Below, piece by piece: positions 34,955 through 43,626 of a stretch of 64,000 nt of DNA. The DNA is from Lysobacter enzymogenes. GTDB lineage: Bacteria > Pseudomonadota > Gammaproteobacteria > Xanthomonadales > Xanthomonadaceae. The stretch is taken from positions 1,054,001 to 1,118,000 of the forward strand of contig NZ_CP067396.1 in NCBI RefSeq assembly GCF_023617245.1, written 5' to 3'. A program made the translations under genes and the position numbers. Position 1 is the first letter of the stretch. The number at the start of each line of letters is the position of its first letter. A model generated the notes under the pieces. The model did no database searches. It worked only from the letters and a program-made list of their open reading frames with translations, and was not told the DNA's origin.

Positions 34955-36073
34955 GTGTCCCGTCCCCGCCCGCTGCATATGGTGCCCGACCCGCCGCCGC
35001 CCACGCCGGCCGACGAGGCCGCGCGGCTGCTCGCGCTGGACGCCTACGGCCTGCTCGACAGCGTCGCCGAGAGCGCCTACGACGACATCGTCCGCCTCGC
35101 CGCGACCCTGTGCGACACGCCGGGCGCGGCGCTGGCCCTGCTCGACCGCGAGCGGGTCTGGTTCAAGGCGCGCGTCGGCGTGGCGCCGAGCGAGCTGCCG
35201 CGCTCGCATTCGATCTGTTCGGAGCTGATCTGGCAGTCGCAGCCCGGCCGCTTGCTGACGATCGACGACGTCGGCGGCGATCCGCGCTTCGCTCCGCTCG
35301 GGCTGAGCCTGGAGGACGGCCGCGCGCTGCGCTTCTACGCCGGCGCGCCGCTATGGACGCCCGACGGCCATCCGCTCGGAACGGTGTGCGTGCTCGACGC
35401 AGTGCCGCGGCGATTGCGCCCGGCCCAGGCCGAAGGCCTGGCGGCGCTGGGGCGGCAGACCCAGCACCTGTTCGAGCTGCGCCGCTACGCGCTGGAACAG
35501 CGCCGCCTGCTGTCCGAGCGCGAGGCCTTCGCCCTGCAGATGGAAAGCGCCCAGGCCGACCTGCTGCGGCGCAACGAGCAACTGCAGCACAGCGCCAGCC
35601 ACGACGCGCTGACCGGCCTGCTCAACCGCAGCGCGCTGGCGCAGCTGCAGGGCAGCCCGGACACCGTGCACCGGCTCGGCCGCGCGGCCTACACGCTGAT
35701 GCTGATCGACGTGGATCATTTCAAGCAGGTCAACGACCGCCACGGCCACCTGCTCGGCGATCGCGCGCTGCGCGCGGTCGCCGATGCGGTGGCCGCCTCG
35801 ATCCGCGACGACGACGTCGCCATCCGCTACGGCGGCGAGGAATTCCTGGTGGTGCTGCCGGGCACGCGGCTGGCCGACGCGGCCGAGGTCGGCGAGCGCA
35901 TCCGCCGGCGGGTGGCGCGTTCGTCGCTGCCGTTCGCGCTGACCGTGTCGATCGGCATGGCCGCCGGCGAGCCCGGCCGCGACGGGCCCGAGCAGGTGTT
36001 CGACCGCGCCGACCAGGCGCTGTACCGGGCCAAGGCCGGCGGCCGCGACCGCCTGGTCGCCGACGAGGGCTGA
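34955..36073 (+). CDS. GAF-GGDEF diguanylate cyclase
   Basis: A 372-residue cytosolic enzyme making cyclic di-GMP from two GTP. Residues about 20-165 form a GAF domain of the type found in many GGDEF proteins (FYAGAPLWTPDGHPLGTVCV). A coiled region around 170-210 leads to the GGDEF domain: HDALTGLLNR near 216, the active site YGGEEF near 290, and five residues before it RDDD, a good inhibitory I-site (RxxD). The catalytic site appears intact, so it should be active and product-inhibited. The start is GTG at 34955, or ATG at 34979 eight codons later. Confidence 0.88.
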   Translation: MSRPRPLHMVPDPPPPTPADEAARLLALDAYGLLDSVAESAYDDIVRLAATLCDTPGAALALLDRERVWFKARVGVAPSELPRSHSICSELIWQSQPGRLLTIDDVGGDPRFAPLGLSLEDGRALRFYAGAPLWTPDGHPLGTVCVLDAVPRRLRPAQAEGLAALGRQTQHLFELRRYALEQRRLLSEREAFALQMESAQADLLRRNEQLQHSASHDALTGLLNRSALAQLQGSPDTVHRLGRAAYTLMLIDVDHFKQVNDRHGHLLGDRALRAVADAVAASIRDDDVAIRYGGEEFLVVLPGTRLADAAEVGERIRRRVARSSLPFALTVSIGMAAGEPGRDGPEQVFDRADQALYRAKAGGRDRLVADEG

Positions 36074-36155
36074 GCGGCCGGTCGCGGCGACGCAATGTTG
36101 ACGCAATGCCGGTGCGGACAATCGAGGCCAAGACTTGGATCGGAGCGTTGCCCGC

Positions 36156-36788
36156 ATGAGCCAGCCGCTGTCTCCCGCCGCCCGCGCCGCCGCCGTTCCC
36201 GCGCGCGGCGACTACTGGTCGTTCCTGCGCTCGTGGTCGCGCGCGCCCGGCCGGGTCGGCGCGATCGCCCCGTCCGGCGCCGCGCTGGCGCGGCTGATCA
36301 CCGCGCAGATCGACGCCGATACCGGCCCGGTGCTGGAACTGGGCCCGGGCACCGGCGTGTTCACCCGCGCCCTGCTCGAACGCGGCGTCGCCGAGCGCGA
36401 CCTGACCCTGGTCGAATACGGCCCCGAGTTCGCGCAGATGCTCGGCGAGCGCTTCCCGCAGGCGCGGGTGCTGTGCGCCGACGCGCGCCGGCTGCGCCGC
36501 GCGCGCCTGTTCGGCGAGGACGGCGCCGGCGCGGTGGTCAGCGGCCTGCCGCTGCGCAACCTGCCGCCGCGCCAGCGCCTGGCGGTGCTGCTGGGCGCGT
36601 TCGCCCAACTCGGCGAGGACGGCGCCTACTACCAGTTCACCTACGGCCTGAGCTTCCCGCTGCCGCGCGCCTGGCTGGAGCGTTACGGCTTCAAGGTGCA
36701 GCGGCTGGGCGCGGCGCGGCTGAACCTGCCGCCGGCCTCGGTGTACCGGGTCACCCGTCGCCGCGACTGGCGCCTGATGGGCGTGTGA
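36156..36788 (+). CDS. Class I methyltransferase, phospholipid N-methyltransferase-like
   Basis: A 210-residue SAM-dependent methyltransferase. The N-terminal stretch DYWSFLRSWSRAPGRVGAIA is typical of PmtA-type phosphatidylethanolamine N-methyltransferases; SAM motif I is VLELGPGTGVFTRALL near residue 55, followed by VEYGPEFAQML and the motif IV region VVSGLPLRNLP. Lipid methylation is therefore likely, but the exact acceptor is inferred. The stop codon lies inside the first unit of a 15-bp minisatellite, so repeat changes there could alter the C-terminus. Confidence 0.8.
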   Translation: MSQPLSPAARAAAVPARGDYWSFLRSWSRAPGRVGAIAPSGAALARLITAQIDADTGPVLELGPGTGVFTRALLERGVAERDLTLVEYGPEFAQMLGERFPQARVLCADARRLRRARLFGEDGAGAVVSGLPLRNLPPRQRLAVLLGAFAQLGEDGAYYQFTYGLSFPLPRAWLERYGFKVQRLGAARLNLPPASVYRVTRRRDWRLMGV

Positions 36789-36870
36789 GGGCGCCGCGTG
36801 TGAGGGCACCGCGTATGAGAGCAGCGTATGTGAGAGCACTGCGTGCAAGAGCGCCGCGTGTAAGAGCACC
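36781..36870. repeat. 15-bp minisatellite, six units
   Basis: Units start at 36781, 36796, 36811, 36824, 36841 and 36856 with consensus GCGTGTGAGAGCACC (lengths 15, 15, 13, 17, 15, 15). The methyltransferase stop is in unit 1. Unit 6 ends 44 bases before the response regulator gene. Confidence 0.88.
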
Positions 36871-36914
36871 GATGGCACGGTACGCGGCGGGCGCCGGCGG
36901 GCGATGATCGGCGC

Positions 36915-37604
36915 ATGCGCATCCTGCTGATCGAAGACGAACCCGAACTGGCCGCGGCCCTGGTCGCCGCGCTCAAGCGCTACGGCATGGTCGCCGACCA
37001 CGCCGGCAGCCTGGCCGAGGGCGAGGCGGCGGCGGCGAGCCAGGCGCACGACGTGATCGTGCTCGACCGCGGCCTGCCCGACGGCGACGGGCTGGCGCTG
37101 ATCCCGCGCCTGCACGCGCGCGGGCTGGACACCCCGGTGATCGTGCTGACCGCGCGCGGCGAGCTCAGCGACCGCGTGGTCGGGCTCGACGCGGGCGCCG
37201 ACGACTATCTGGTCAAACCCTTCGCGGTGGAAGAACTGCTGGCGCGGCTGCGCGCGCTGCGCCGGCGGCCGCCGCGCGCGGAGACCGACAGCGTGCGCAT
37301 CGGCCGGCTGGCGTTCGACCTGGACGCGCGCACCGGCGAAGTCGACGGCCGCGCGCTGGAATTGCCGCGGCGCGAACTGCTGCTGCTGGAAGCGCTGCTG
37401 CGCCGGCGCGGCCGCACCGTGCTGCGCGAGACCATCGAGCAGGCGGTGTACGGCTACGACGACGAGATCCAGTCCAACACCCTCGACGCCCACGTCTCGC
37501 GCCTGCGCCGGCGCCTGGCCGAGGCCGGCGCCGGGGTCGAGATCCACGGCATCCGCGGGGTCGGTTATCTGCTGCGCGAAAGCGCGCTGCCGGAGGGCGC
37601 ATGA
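36915..37604 (+). CDS. OmpR-family response regulator
   Basis: A 229-residue two-component regulator. The receiver has LLIEDEPE at the start, the phospho-acceptor Asp in IVLDRGLPDGDG near residue 51, Thr in VLTARGE and Lys in YLVKPFAVEE. The C-terminal winged helix ends in IRGVGYLLRE. It overlaps the next gene by 4 bases (ATGA), so the pair is translationally coupled. The regulated genes are unknown; by architecture it resembles QseB/PmrA/TctD-type regulators. Confidence 0.88.
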   Translation: MRILLIEDEPELAAALVAALKRYGMVADHAGSLAEGEAAAASQAHDVIVLDRGLPDGDGLALIPRLHARGLDTPVIVLTARGELSDRVVGLDAGADDYLVKPFAVEELLARLRALRRRPPRAETDSVRIGRLAFDLDARTGEVDGRALELPRRELLLLEALLRRRGRTVLRETIEQAVYGYDDEIQSNTLDAHVSRLRRRLAEAGAGVEIHGIRGVGYLLRESALPEGA

Positions 37605-38980
37605 AGGCCGCCCCGTCGCTGCGCGCGCGCCTGCTGTGGCGGATGCTCGGCCTGCAATGCCTGTTGCTGACCGCGTTCGGCGTGCTGGTGGCGCTGAGCC
37701 TGCACGCGGCCAACGTCGCGGTCGACGAGGACAACGCGGTGGAAGTGCTGCAGAACGCGCTGCAGCGCGACGCGCACGGCCGCCTGAGCCTGCGCGATAC
37801 CGCCGACCTGCGCGAGCTGCGCGAGGAAATGCCGCGGCTGTGGTACGTGATCCGCGACGAAGCCGGGCGCGAACTGCGCCATGGCCCGGTGCCGGCCGAG
37901 TTCGCCGGCATCGGCGGCGCGCTCGACCGGGTCAGCCAGGCGCGGTTGGGTTACCTGTTCGGCGACGACCGCATCGCCGGCGCGCGGCTCAAGCGGGTGG
38001 ACGCCGGCTTCGGCGAGGTCCGCATCCTGACCACCGAGAAGGGCCGGGTGATGTCGGCCTCGCGGCTGATGTGGATGGCGCTGTCGTTGTTCGCCACCTT
38101 GATCCTGCCGTTGCTGGCGGTGATGGCGCTGGTGACCGCGATCGCCACGCCGATGGTGGTGCGCTGGTCGCTGCGCAGCCTGGAGCCGGTGATCGCGCAG
38201 GCGCGCGCGCTGGACGTGGAGCGGCGCGGCGCGCGCCTGCCCGAGGCCGGCGTGCCCGACGAGGTGCGGCCGCTGGTGAGCGCGGTCAACGGCGCGCTGG
38301 CGCGCTACGACGACGGTTTCGAGCGGCGCCGGCGCTTCCTCGCCGACGCCGCGCACGAGTTGCGCACGCCGATCGCGATCCTCAGCGCGCGGCTGGAATC
38401 GATGCCGGCCTTGCCCGAGCGCGAGCGCCTGCTGCAGGACGTGGCGCGCATGTCGGTGCTGGCCGAGCACTTGCTCGACCTGCAGCGCCTGGACCGGCCC
38501 GAGCCGCAGCTGGAAGCGCTGGACCTGGGCGAAATCGGCCAGCGCGTGGCCGCCGACCTGGCGCCGTTGGCGATCGCCGCGGGCTACGAACTGGCGTTCG
38601 ACGCCTTGGCCAGGCCGGTGCCGGTCAACGGCGACGCGCTGGCGCTGGAGCGGGTGCTGGTGAACCTGGTGCAGAACGCGATCGAGTACGGCGGCAACCG
38701 CGGCACGGTGACGATCCGGGTGGCGATCGAAGCCAGCGACGGCGTGGTCGAGGTCTGCGACGAAGGGCCGGGCATTCCGCCGGCGCACCGCGAGCACGTG
38801 TTCGAACGCTTCTTCCGCCTGCAGCCGCACGAACGCGGCGCTGGCGTCGGCCTCAACCTGGTGCGCGACATCGTGCGCCTGCATCGCGGCGCGGTCGAGG
38901 CGACGGACGCGCAGGGCGGCGGCGCGTGTTTCCGGGTGGCGCTGCCGTTGGCGGCGGCTCGCGGCAAAGGCGAGGGCTGA
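37601..38980 (+). CDS. Sensor histidine kinase
   Basis: A 459-residue inner-membrane kinase paired with the preceding regulator. Transmembrane helices are at about 17-36 and 152-180; the periplasmic part between them is about 115 residues. A HAMP region follows, then the H-box DAAHELRTPIAILSARLE with phospho-His near residue 250, N-box LVNLVQNAIEYGG, G1 DEGPGIPPAH, F-box FERFFRLQ and G2 GAGVGLNLVRDI. All catalytic motifs are intact. It overlaps the regulator by 4 bases, and its 3' end abuts a REP pair. Confidence 0.88.
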   Translation: MKAAPSLRARLLWRMLGLQCLLLTAFGVLVALSLHAANVAVDEDNAVEVLQNALQRDAHGRLSLRDTADLRELREEMPRLWYVIRDEAGRELRHGPVPAEFAGIGGALDRVSQARLGYLFGDDRIAGARLKRVDAGFGEVRILTTEKGRVMSASRLMWMALSLFATLILPLLAVMALVTAIATPMVVRWSLRSLEPVIAQARALDVERRGARLPEAGVPDEVRPLVSAVNGALARYDDGFERRRRFLADAAHELRTPIAILSARLESMPALPERERLLQDVARMSVLAEHLLDLQRLDRPEPQLEALDLGEIGQRVAADLAPLAIAAGYELAFDALARPVPVNGDALALERVLVNLVQNAIEYGGNRGTVTIRVAIEASDGVVEVCDEGPGIPPAHREHVFERFFRLQPHERGAGVGLNLVRDIVRLHRGAVEATDAQGGGACFRVALPLAAARGKGEG

Positions 38981-38981
38981 C

Positions 38982-39061
38982 GTGGGAGGGCCTTCAGGCC
39001 CGATGCTCTTGTCTCAGCCGCGGTCGGCGGATCGGAAAGCATCGGGCCTGAAGGCCCTCCC
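38982..39061. repeat. Inverted GTGG-type REP pair
   Basis: Forward copy at 38982 (GTGGGAGGGCCTTCAGGCCC) and reverse copy ending near 39061, both of the GGGCCTTCAGGCCC subtype, between convergent genes. Confidence 0.85.
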
Positions 39062-39068
39062 GCCACAG

Positions 39069-39452
39069 TCACTCCCAGACGTTCGGCGCCGGGCCTTTGT
39101 CCGGGTGATGCATCTTGACCACGCAGAAGCGATGCCCGGTCGGCGCTTGCATCACCCACCAGCGTTTGACGAATTTGAGCTTCTTCGCGCCGAGTGTTTC
39201 CAGGCGCGCGGCTTCGGCGTCGAGGTCGTCGGTTTCGATGTCCAGGTGCACGCGCGAGGGGTGATCGACCTTCTGCACCGCGACGTACAGGTGGGTGGGA
39301 TGGTCGGGCAGGCTGACGTAGAGCGCGCCTTCGTCGTCCTCGACTTCGCCCGGGGCCAGGCCCAGCGCGCCGCCCCAGAAGCGCGCGGCCTGGTCGATCT
39401 CGCCGGTCTCGCAGTCGATGATGAATCCGGCCAAGCGGCTGCGGTGGGCCAT
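39069..39452 (-). CDS. VOC-family (glyoxalase/bleomycin-resistance fold) protein
   Basis: A 127-residue cytosolic protein with two betaalphabetabetabeta modules: FIIDCETGEIDQAARFWGGALG near the start and VHLDIETDDLDAEAARLETLGA in the second half, ending with FCVVKMHHP. Such proteins are metal-dependent isomerases, dioxygenases or binding proteins; the substrate is not inferable. AGGAG lies 6-8 bases before the ATG at 39452. REP pairs stand on both sides. Confidence 0.82.
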   Translation of the reverse strand: MAHRSRLAGFIIDCETGEIDQAARFWGGALGLAPGEVEDDEGALYVSLPDHPTHLYVAVQKVDHPSRVHLDIETDDLDAEAARLETLGAKKLKFVKRWWVMQAPTGHRFCVVKMHHPDKGPAPNVWE

Positions 39453-39600
39453 GGCGGTCTCCTGTGCGGGTGGACGGCCAGCCTGCCTCGTTCGCTGTCG
39501 CGGCGGTAGTGTCGATGCGCGGGTTCGGCGCGGCGGAGGCTCGCGTTCGTGACCGCCGCCGTCGAATGCGGCTGGGTGCGGAGTTGCGCGATGTCGGAGC

Positions 39601-39684
39601 GGAAAGCATCGGGCCTGAAGGCCCTCCCACCAAAGCGGCGTTGTCGCCTGCTCTTGTGGGAGGGCCTTCAGGCCCGATGCTTTC
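39601..39684. repeat. Inverted GTGG-type REP pair
   Basis: Reverse copy 39601-39630 and forward copy 39656-39684, each with the GGGCCTGAAGGCCC core. Confidence 0.85.
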
Positions 39685-39740
39685 GTGTCCGATCGCGCCG
39701 CCCGTCCCTCTCCGCGCAAGGAGAGGGACGGACGCGAGCC

Positions 39741-41108
39741 TCAGTTGGCCCGGGCCAGATCGTCGATCATCGCCTTGAGGAACCGCGCCGCCTCGCCGCC
39801 GGTGCAGGCGCGGTGGTCGAAGGTCAGCGACAGCGGGATCACCTTGTGCGATTCGAATCCGCCCATGACCGGCGTCATCTGGTGGCGGCCCTTGCCGGCG
39901 GCGACGATCGCGACCGTCGGCGGCACCACCACCGGGGTGGCGTAGCGGCCGGCGAACATGCCGAAGTTCGACAGCGAGATGGTGTAGCCGCTGAGTTCCG
40001 ACGCCGGAATGCTGCGGTCCTCGACCTGCGCGCGCAGGCGGTTGATCGCCTCGCGCACGCCGCGCGGGTCGAGCACGTCGGCGTTGCGCAGCGCCGGCAC
40101 GAACAAGCCGTCGTCGGTGTCCACGGCGATGCCGATGTCGACGTGCGGATGCAGGGTGCGGGTGAGCTTGTCGCCGTCGAACCAGGCGTTCAGCGCGGGC
40201 ACGGTCTTGCACGCGACCACGATCGCGCGCACCAGGCGGCCGGTGATGTCGTTGCCCGGCAGCCAGGCGTGGATGTCGGCGTCGTCGGCGAGCGTGGTCG
40301 GCACGACCTTGCTGTGCGCGTCGGCCATCACCCGCGCCATGTTGCGGCGCACGCCCTTGAGCTGCTCGGGCTGGCCGGTGACGGCGGCGCCCGGCGGCTG
40401 GGTGCGCATCGGCCGGCCCGACTGCGACAGGGTGCTGCGCGCGGGCGCGGCGGCGGGCGCGGGCGCCTCGGCGACGGCGGCCGCGCGCGGCGCGACCGCG
40501 GCGGCCGGTGCGGAACCGATCTTGGCGGAGCCGTCGGCGGCGGCGCGCTTGACGTCGTCGCTGCTGACCGTGCCGTCGGCGCCGGTGGCGCGCACGCGGC
40601 CCAGGTCGACGCCGAGCTTGCGCGCCAGCGCGCGCACCGCCGGCATCGCCTTGACCCCGCCGACCGCGACCGCCTGCTCGCTGCGCACGGCGTCGGAGGA
40701 CTGCATCGCGCCGACCACGGTGCCGCTGTCGGCGCGCTCGTTGCCTTCGGCCTTGGCCGGCGCTTCTTCGGTCTTGGCGGGAGCGGGCGCGGCCGCCGGC
40801 GCGGCATGGCCGCCGCCGTGGTGGTGGCCGGTGTCCTGGCCGTCGGCGCGCTGCGGCATGTTCGGATCGATCTCGAACTCGGCCAGCATGGTGCCGGTGA
40901 CGATCACATCGCCGGCGGCGCCGGCCAGCTTGAGCACCTTGCCCGACACGGGCGAGGGCACTTCGACCACCGCCTTGGCGGTCTCCATCGACACCAGGGT
41001 GTCGTCGAGGCGGATGGTGTCGCCGACCTTGACCGCCCATTCGACGATGGTCGCGTCGGGCAGGCCTTCGCCGAGGTCGGGAAGCAGGAAGGTCTTGGTA
41101 TCGCTCAT
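39741..41108 (-). CDS. pdhC: 2-oxoacid dehydrogenase E2, dihydrolipoyl acyltransferase
   Basis: A 455-residue core subunit that moves the acyl group from E1 to CoA. Domains: a lipoyl domain at 1-80 with the lipoylated Lys45 in METAKAVVE, a His/Ala/Pro-rich linker, a peripheral-subunit-binding domain near 150-190 (VKAMPAVRALARKLGVDL), a second Ala/Pro linker and the catalytic acyltransferase domain from about 225. The active-site motif, usually DHRxxDG, reads DHRACTGG: the His is present but the Asp is Thr. It is last in the E1 alpha-E1 beta-SH3-E2 operon; no E3 gene is in the window. Substrate, pyruvate or branched-chain oxoacid, is not certain. Confidence 0.88.
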   Translation of the reverse strand: MSDTKTFLLPDLGEGLPDATIVEWAVKVGDTIRLDDTLVSMETAKAVVEVPSPVSGKVLKLAGAAGDVIVTGTMLAEFEIDPNMPQRADGQDTGHHHGGGHAAPAAAPAPAKTEEAPAKAEGNERADSGTVVGAMQSSDAVRSEQAVAVGGVKAMPAVRALARKLGVDLGRVRATGADGTVSSDDVKRAAADGSAKIGSAPAAAVAPRAAAVAEAPAPAAAPARSTLSQSGRPMRTQPPGAAVTGQPEQLKGVRRNMARVMADAHSKVVPTTLADDADIHAWLPGNDITGRLVRAIVVACKTVPALNAWFDGDKLTRTLHPHVDIGIAVDTDDGLFVPALRNADVLDPRGVREAINRLRAQVEDRSIPASELSGYTISLSNFGMFAGRYATPVVVPPTVAIVAAGKGRHQMTPVMGGFESHKVIPLSLTFDHRACTGGEAARFLKAMIDDLARAN

Positions 41109-41175
41109 AACTCGTCGGTCTCTTGAGTAGGTTGGCGACGCGGCGGGGCCGGCGTCGTCCTTGGCATCGGCGCGG

Positions 41176-41526
41176 TCAGGCGCCCTCGGCTATCGTTTGC
41201 AGGTGGCGCGCCGGGACCCAGCCCTGCGCGCCGTCGTCGCGTTGCGCCCACCACCATCCGCCGTGCTCGTCGATCAGGCGCAGGTCCTGGCCGGCGGCGA
41301 CGTCGAGCTCGCGCGCGTCGTAGTCGCGCAGCGCCTGCGCGCGGCCGTCGCCGAGCGGGCGCAGCCAGCGCAGCGGCGCCCAGCCGGCGCGGCCGTCGTG
41401 GAGCGTGGTCCAGGCGAACGCCGGCCATTCGTCGTCGCGCTCGCCGAGCCGCACCACCGCGCCGCGCGCGAACGCGATCGGGTCGGGATACTGGCTGCGG
41501 TAGTCGGCGAGGACGACGGCGCGCAT
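41176..41526 (-). CDS. Small protein with two SH3-like repeats in the dehydrogenase operon
   Basis: A 116-residue cytosolic protein (no signal peptide). It has two SH3-like halves: VVLADYRSQYPDPIAFARG to GWAPLRWLRPL, and ALRDYDARELDVAAG to GWVPARHLQ; both hold the ALYDY-like start and the GWxP-type signature of variant SH3 domains. It starts one base after the E1 beta stop, so it is translationally coupled to it and lies between E1 beta and E2. A role in complex assembly or regulation is only inference; SH3 proteins are rare inside such operons. Confidence 0.72.
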   Translation of the reverse strand: MRAVVLADYRSQYPDPIAFARGAVVRLGERDDEWPAFAWTTLHDGRAGWAPLRWLRPLGDGRAQALRDYDARELDVAAGQDLRLIDEHGGWWWAQRDDGAQGWVPARHLQTIAEGA

Positions 41527-41527
41527 G

Positions 41528-42559
41528 TCAGCCGTGGCCGAGCGCGCGCTTGGCCGCGGCGACGATCTTGTCGACGCTGGGCAGGTACTTCATTTCCAGG
41601 CGGAACAGCGGGATGTGGGTGTCGAAGCCGGTGACGCGCTCGACCGGCGCGAGCAGGTCGTACATCGACTCCTCGGCCAGGCGCGCGGCGATCTCGGCGC
41701 CGAAACCGGCGGTCTTCGGCGCTTCGTGCACGATCACGCAGCGGCCGGTCTTGGCCACCGATTCGGCGATGGTGGCGAAGTCCAGCGGCTTCAGCGTGGC
41801 CACGTCGATCACTTCGGCGCTGATGCCTTCGCCGGCGAGCTTGTCGGCGGCTTCCAGGGTTTCCTTGACCTGCGCGCCCCAGCTGACCAGGGTGATGTCG
41901 CTGCCGTCGCGCAGCACGTAGCACACGTCCAGCGGCAGCGCCTCGCCGTCGTCGGCGACGATTTCCTTGTACTGGCGGTAGATGCGCTTGGGCTCGTAGA
42001 AGATCACCGGGTCCGGGTCGCGGATCGCGGCGAGCAGCAGGCCGTACGCGCGCGCCGGCGAGGACGGCAGCACCACGCGCAGGCCCGGCACGTTGGTGAA
42101 CAGCGATTCGTTGGCCTCGCTGTGGTGTTCCGGCGCGCGGATGCCGCCGCCCCACGGCACGCGCAACACCAGCGGGCAGCTCAGGCGGCCGCGGGTGCGG
42201 TGGCGCAGGCGCGCGGCGTGGCAGATCAGGTGGTCGAGCATCGGATAGACGAAACCGTCGAACTGCGCTTCGGCCACCGGCTTCATGCCCTGCGCGGCGA
42301 GGCCGACGCTGAGGCCGGCGATGGTGGTTTCGTCCAGCGGCGTGTCGAGCACGCGTTCGCTGCCGAAGATCTGCTGCAGGCCGGCGGTGGCGCGGAACAC
42401 GCCGCCGTTGACGCCGACGTCCTCGCCGAGCACCAGCACGCTCGGGTCGTTGCGCATCTCGTACGCCAACGCCTGGGTGATCGCCTCGATCAGGGTGATC
42501 GCGGCCGGCGTCGCGGCCGTCTGCGCGGTGTCGATCTTGCTCTGGGTGGCGGCGTTCAT
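41528..42559 (-). CDS. pdhB: 2-oxoacid dehydrogenase E1 component, beta subunit
   Basis: A 343-residue subunit that with E1 alpha forms the thiamine-diphosphate decarboxylase of a pyruvate or branched-chain oxoacid dehydrogenase. The conserved VLGEDVGVNGGVFRAT near residue 43, DTPLDETTIAGL with the Glu that activates the cofactor, RVPWGGGIRAPEHHSEANES and VVLPSSPARAYGLL are all present. The C-terminal domain (residues 205-340) has the normal VTGFDTHIP end. It overlaps E1 alpha by 4 bases and touches the SH3 gene. Confidence 0.92.
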   Translation of the reverse strand: MNAATQSKIDTAQTAATPAAITLIEAITQALAYEMRNDPSVLVLGEDVGVNGGVFRATAGLQQIFGSERVLDTPLDETTIAGLSVGLAAQGMKPVAEAQFDGFVYPMLDHLICHAARLRHRTRGRLSCPLVLRVPWGGGIRAPEHHSEANESLFTNVPGLRVVLPSSPARAYGLLLAAIRDPDPVIFYEPKRIYRQYKEIVADDGEALPLDVCYVLRDGSDITLVSWGAQVKETLEAADKLAGEGISAEVIDVATLKPLDFATIAESVAKTGRCVIVHEAPKTAGFGAEIAARLAEESMYDLLAPVERVTGFDTHIPLFRLEMKYLPSVDKIVAAAKRALGHG

Positions 42560-43626
42560 CGACGGTTCTCCTGCAGCGCCTGCTCGCGTTGCGCGGCGAG
42601 GTCCGCCGGCATATCGCCGTAAAGGAAATCGAACATCGCCTCGACCGGCTGCACCGGCGTTTCCAGATAGGCGTTGATCTCGATGTCGACCTTCTTGCCG
42701 CATTCCTCCAGCCAGGCCTTTTCCAGTTCTTCGTTCCACACGCCCTGGTCGGTGAGGTAGGTGCGCAGGCGCGGCATCGGGTCGCGCGTCCACGCGTCCT
42801 TGACCTCGGCGTCGTCGCGGTAGCGGCGCGCGTCGTCGGCGGTGGTGTGGTCGTGCAGGCGGTAGGTCATGAACTCGATCACGCTACCGCCGTCGCCGTT
42901 GCGCGCGAGTTCGGCCGCGCGGCGCATGCCTTCGAGCACCGCGATCAGGTCGTTGCCGTCGACCTGCAGGCAATGCAGGCCGCCGGCGATGCCCTTCTGC
43001 GCGAGCGTCTTGGCGCCGGTCTGGGCCTTGCGCGGCACCGAGATCGCCCAGCCGTTGTTGATCACGCACAGGATCAGCGGCAGTTGGTAAGCGCCGGCGG
43101 AATTGAGCGCGGCGTAGAAGTCGGTCTTGGACGAACCGCCGTCGCCGCAGCAGGCCACGGCGAGGTTCTGTTCCTTGCGCAGCTTGAACGCCAGCGCGGC
43201 GCCGGCGGCGTGCAGGCATTGGGTCGAGATCGGCACCGACCAGGCGAAGTCCTTGCGCGGACCGGCGAAGTCGTTGCCGCGCTCGTCGCCGCCCCAGTAC
43301 ATCAGCACTTCGCGCGGCTGCACGCCGCGCATGAACTGGGCGCCGTATTCGCGGTAGCTCGGCGCGAACACGTCGTCGGGTTTCATCGACGCGCCGATGC
43401 CGACATGGGTGGCTTCGTGGCCCAGGCACGCGGCGTAGGTGCCGAGCTTGCCGGTGCGCTGCAAGGCGATCGCCTTGCTGTCGAAGGTGCGCACGAACAG
43501 CATCTGCTTGAACAGCGGCAGCAGGGTGTTGGCGTCCTTGAACGCGTCCGGGATCTGCGCGACGGGCTTGCCGTCGGCGCCGAGGTATTGGAGGTATTCG
43601 ATTTCGAACGTCGCGGCGACGGTCAT
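42556..43626 (-). CDS. pdhA: 2-oxoacid dehydrogenase E1 component, alpha subunit
   Basis: A 356-residue thiamine-diphosphate subunit. The cofactor motif runs from CCGDGGSSKTDFYAAL near residue 160 to INNGWAIS near 190 (GDG...NN). The regulatory-loop stretch TYRLHDHTTADDARRYRD near 255 matches branched-chain and Bacillus-type E1 alpha. GKLGTYAACLGHEATHVGIG is the substrate-channel region. It is first in the operon with a 772-base upstream gap, so its promoter must lie there. Assignment to pyruvate versus branched-chain substrate is open. Confidence 0.92.
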   Translation of the reverse strand: MTVAATFEIEYLQYLGADGKPVAQIPDAFKDANTLLPLFKQMLFVRTFDSKAIALQRTGKLGTYAACLGHEATHVGIGASMKPDDVFAPSYREYGAQFMRGVQPREVLMYWGGDERGNDFAGPRKDFAWSVPISTQCLHAAGAALAFKLRKEQNLAVACCGDGGSSKTDFYAALNSAGAYQLPLILCVINNGWAISVPRKAQTGAKTLAQKGIAGGLHCLQVDGNDLIAVLEGMRRAAELARNGDGGSVIEFMTYRLHDHTTADDARRYRDDAEVKDAWTRDPMPRLRTYLTDQGVWNEELEKAWLEECGKKVDIEINAYLETPVQPVEAMFDFLYGDMPADLAAQREQALQENRR

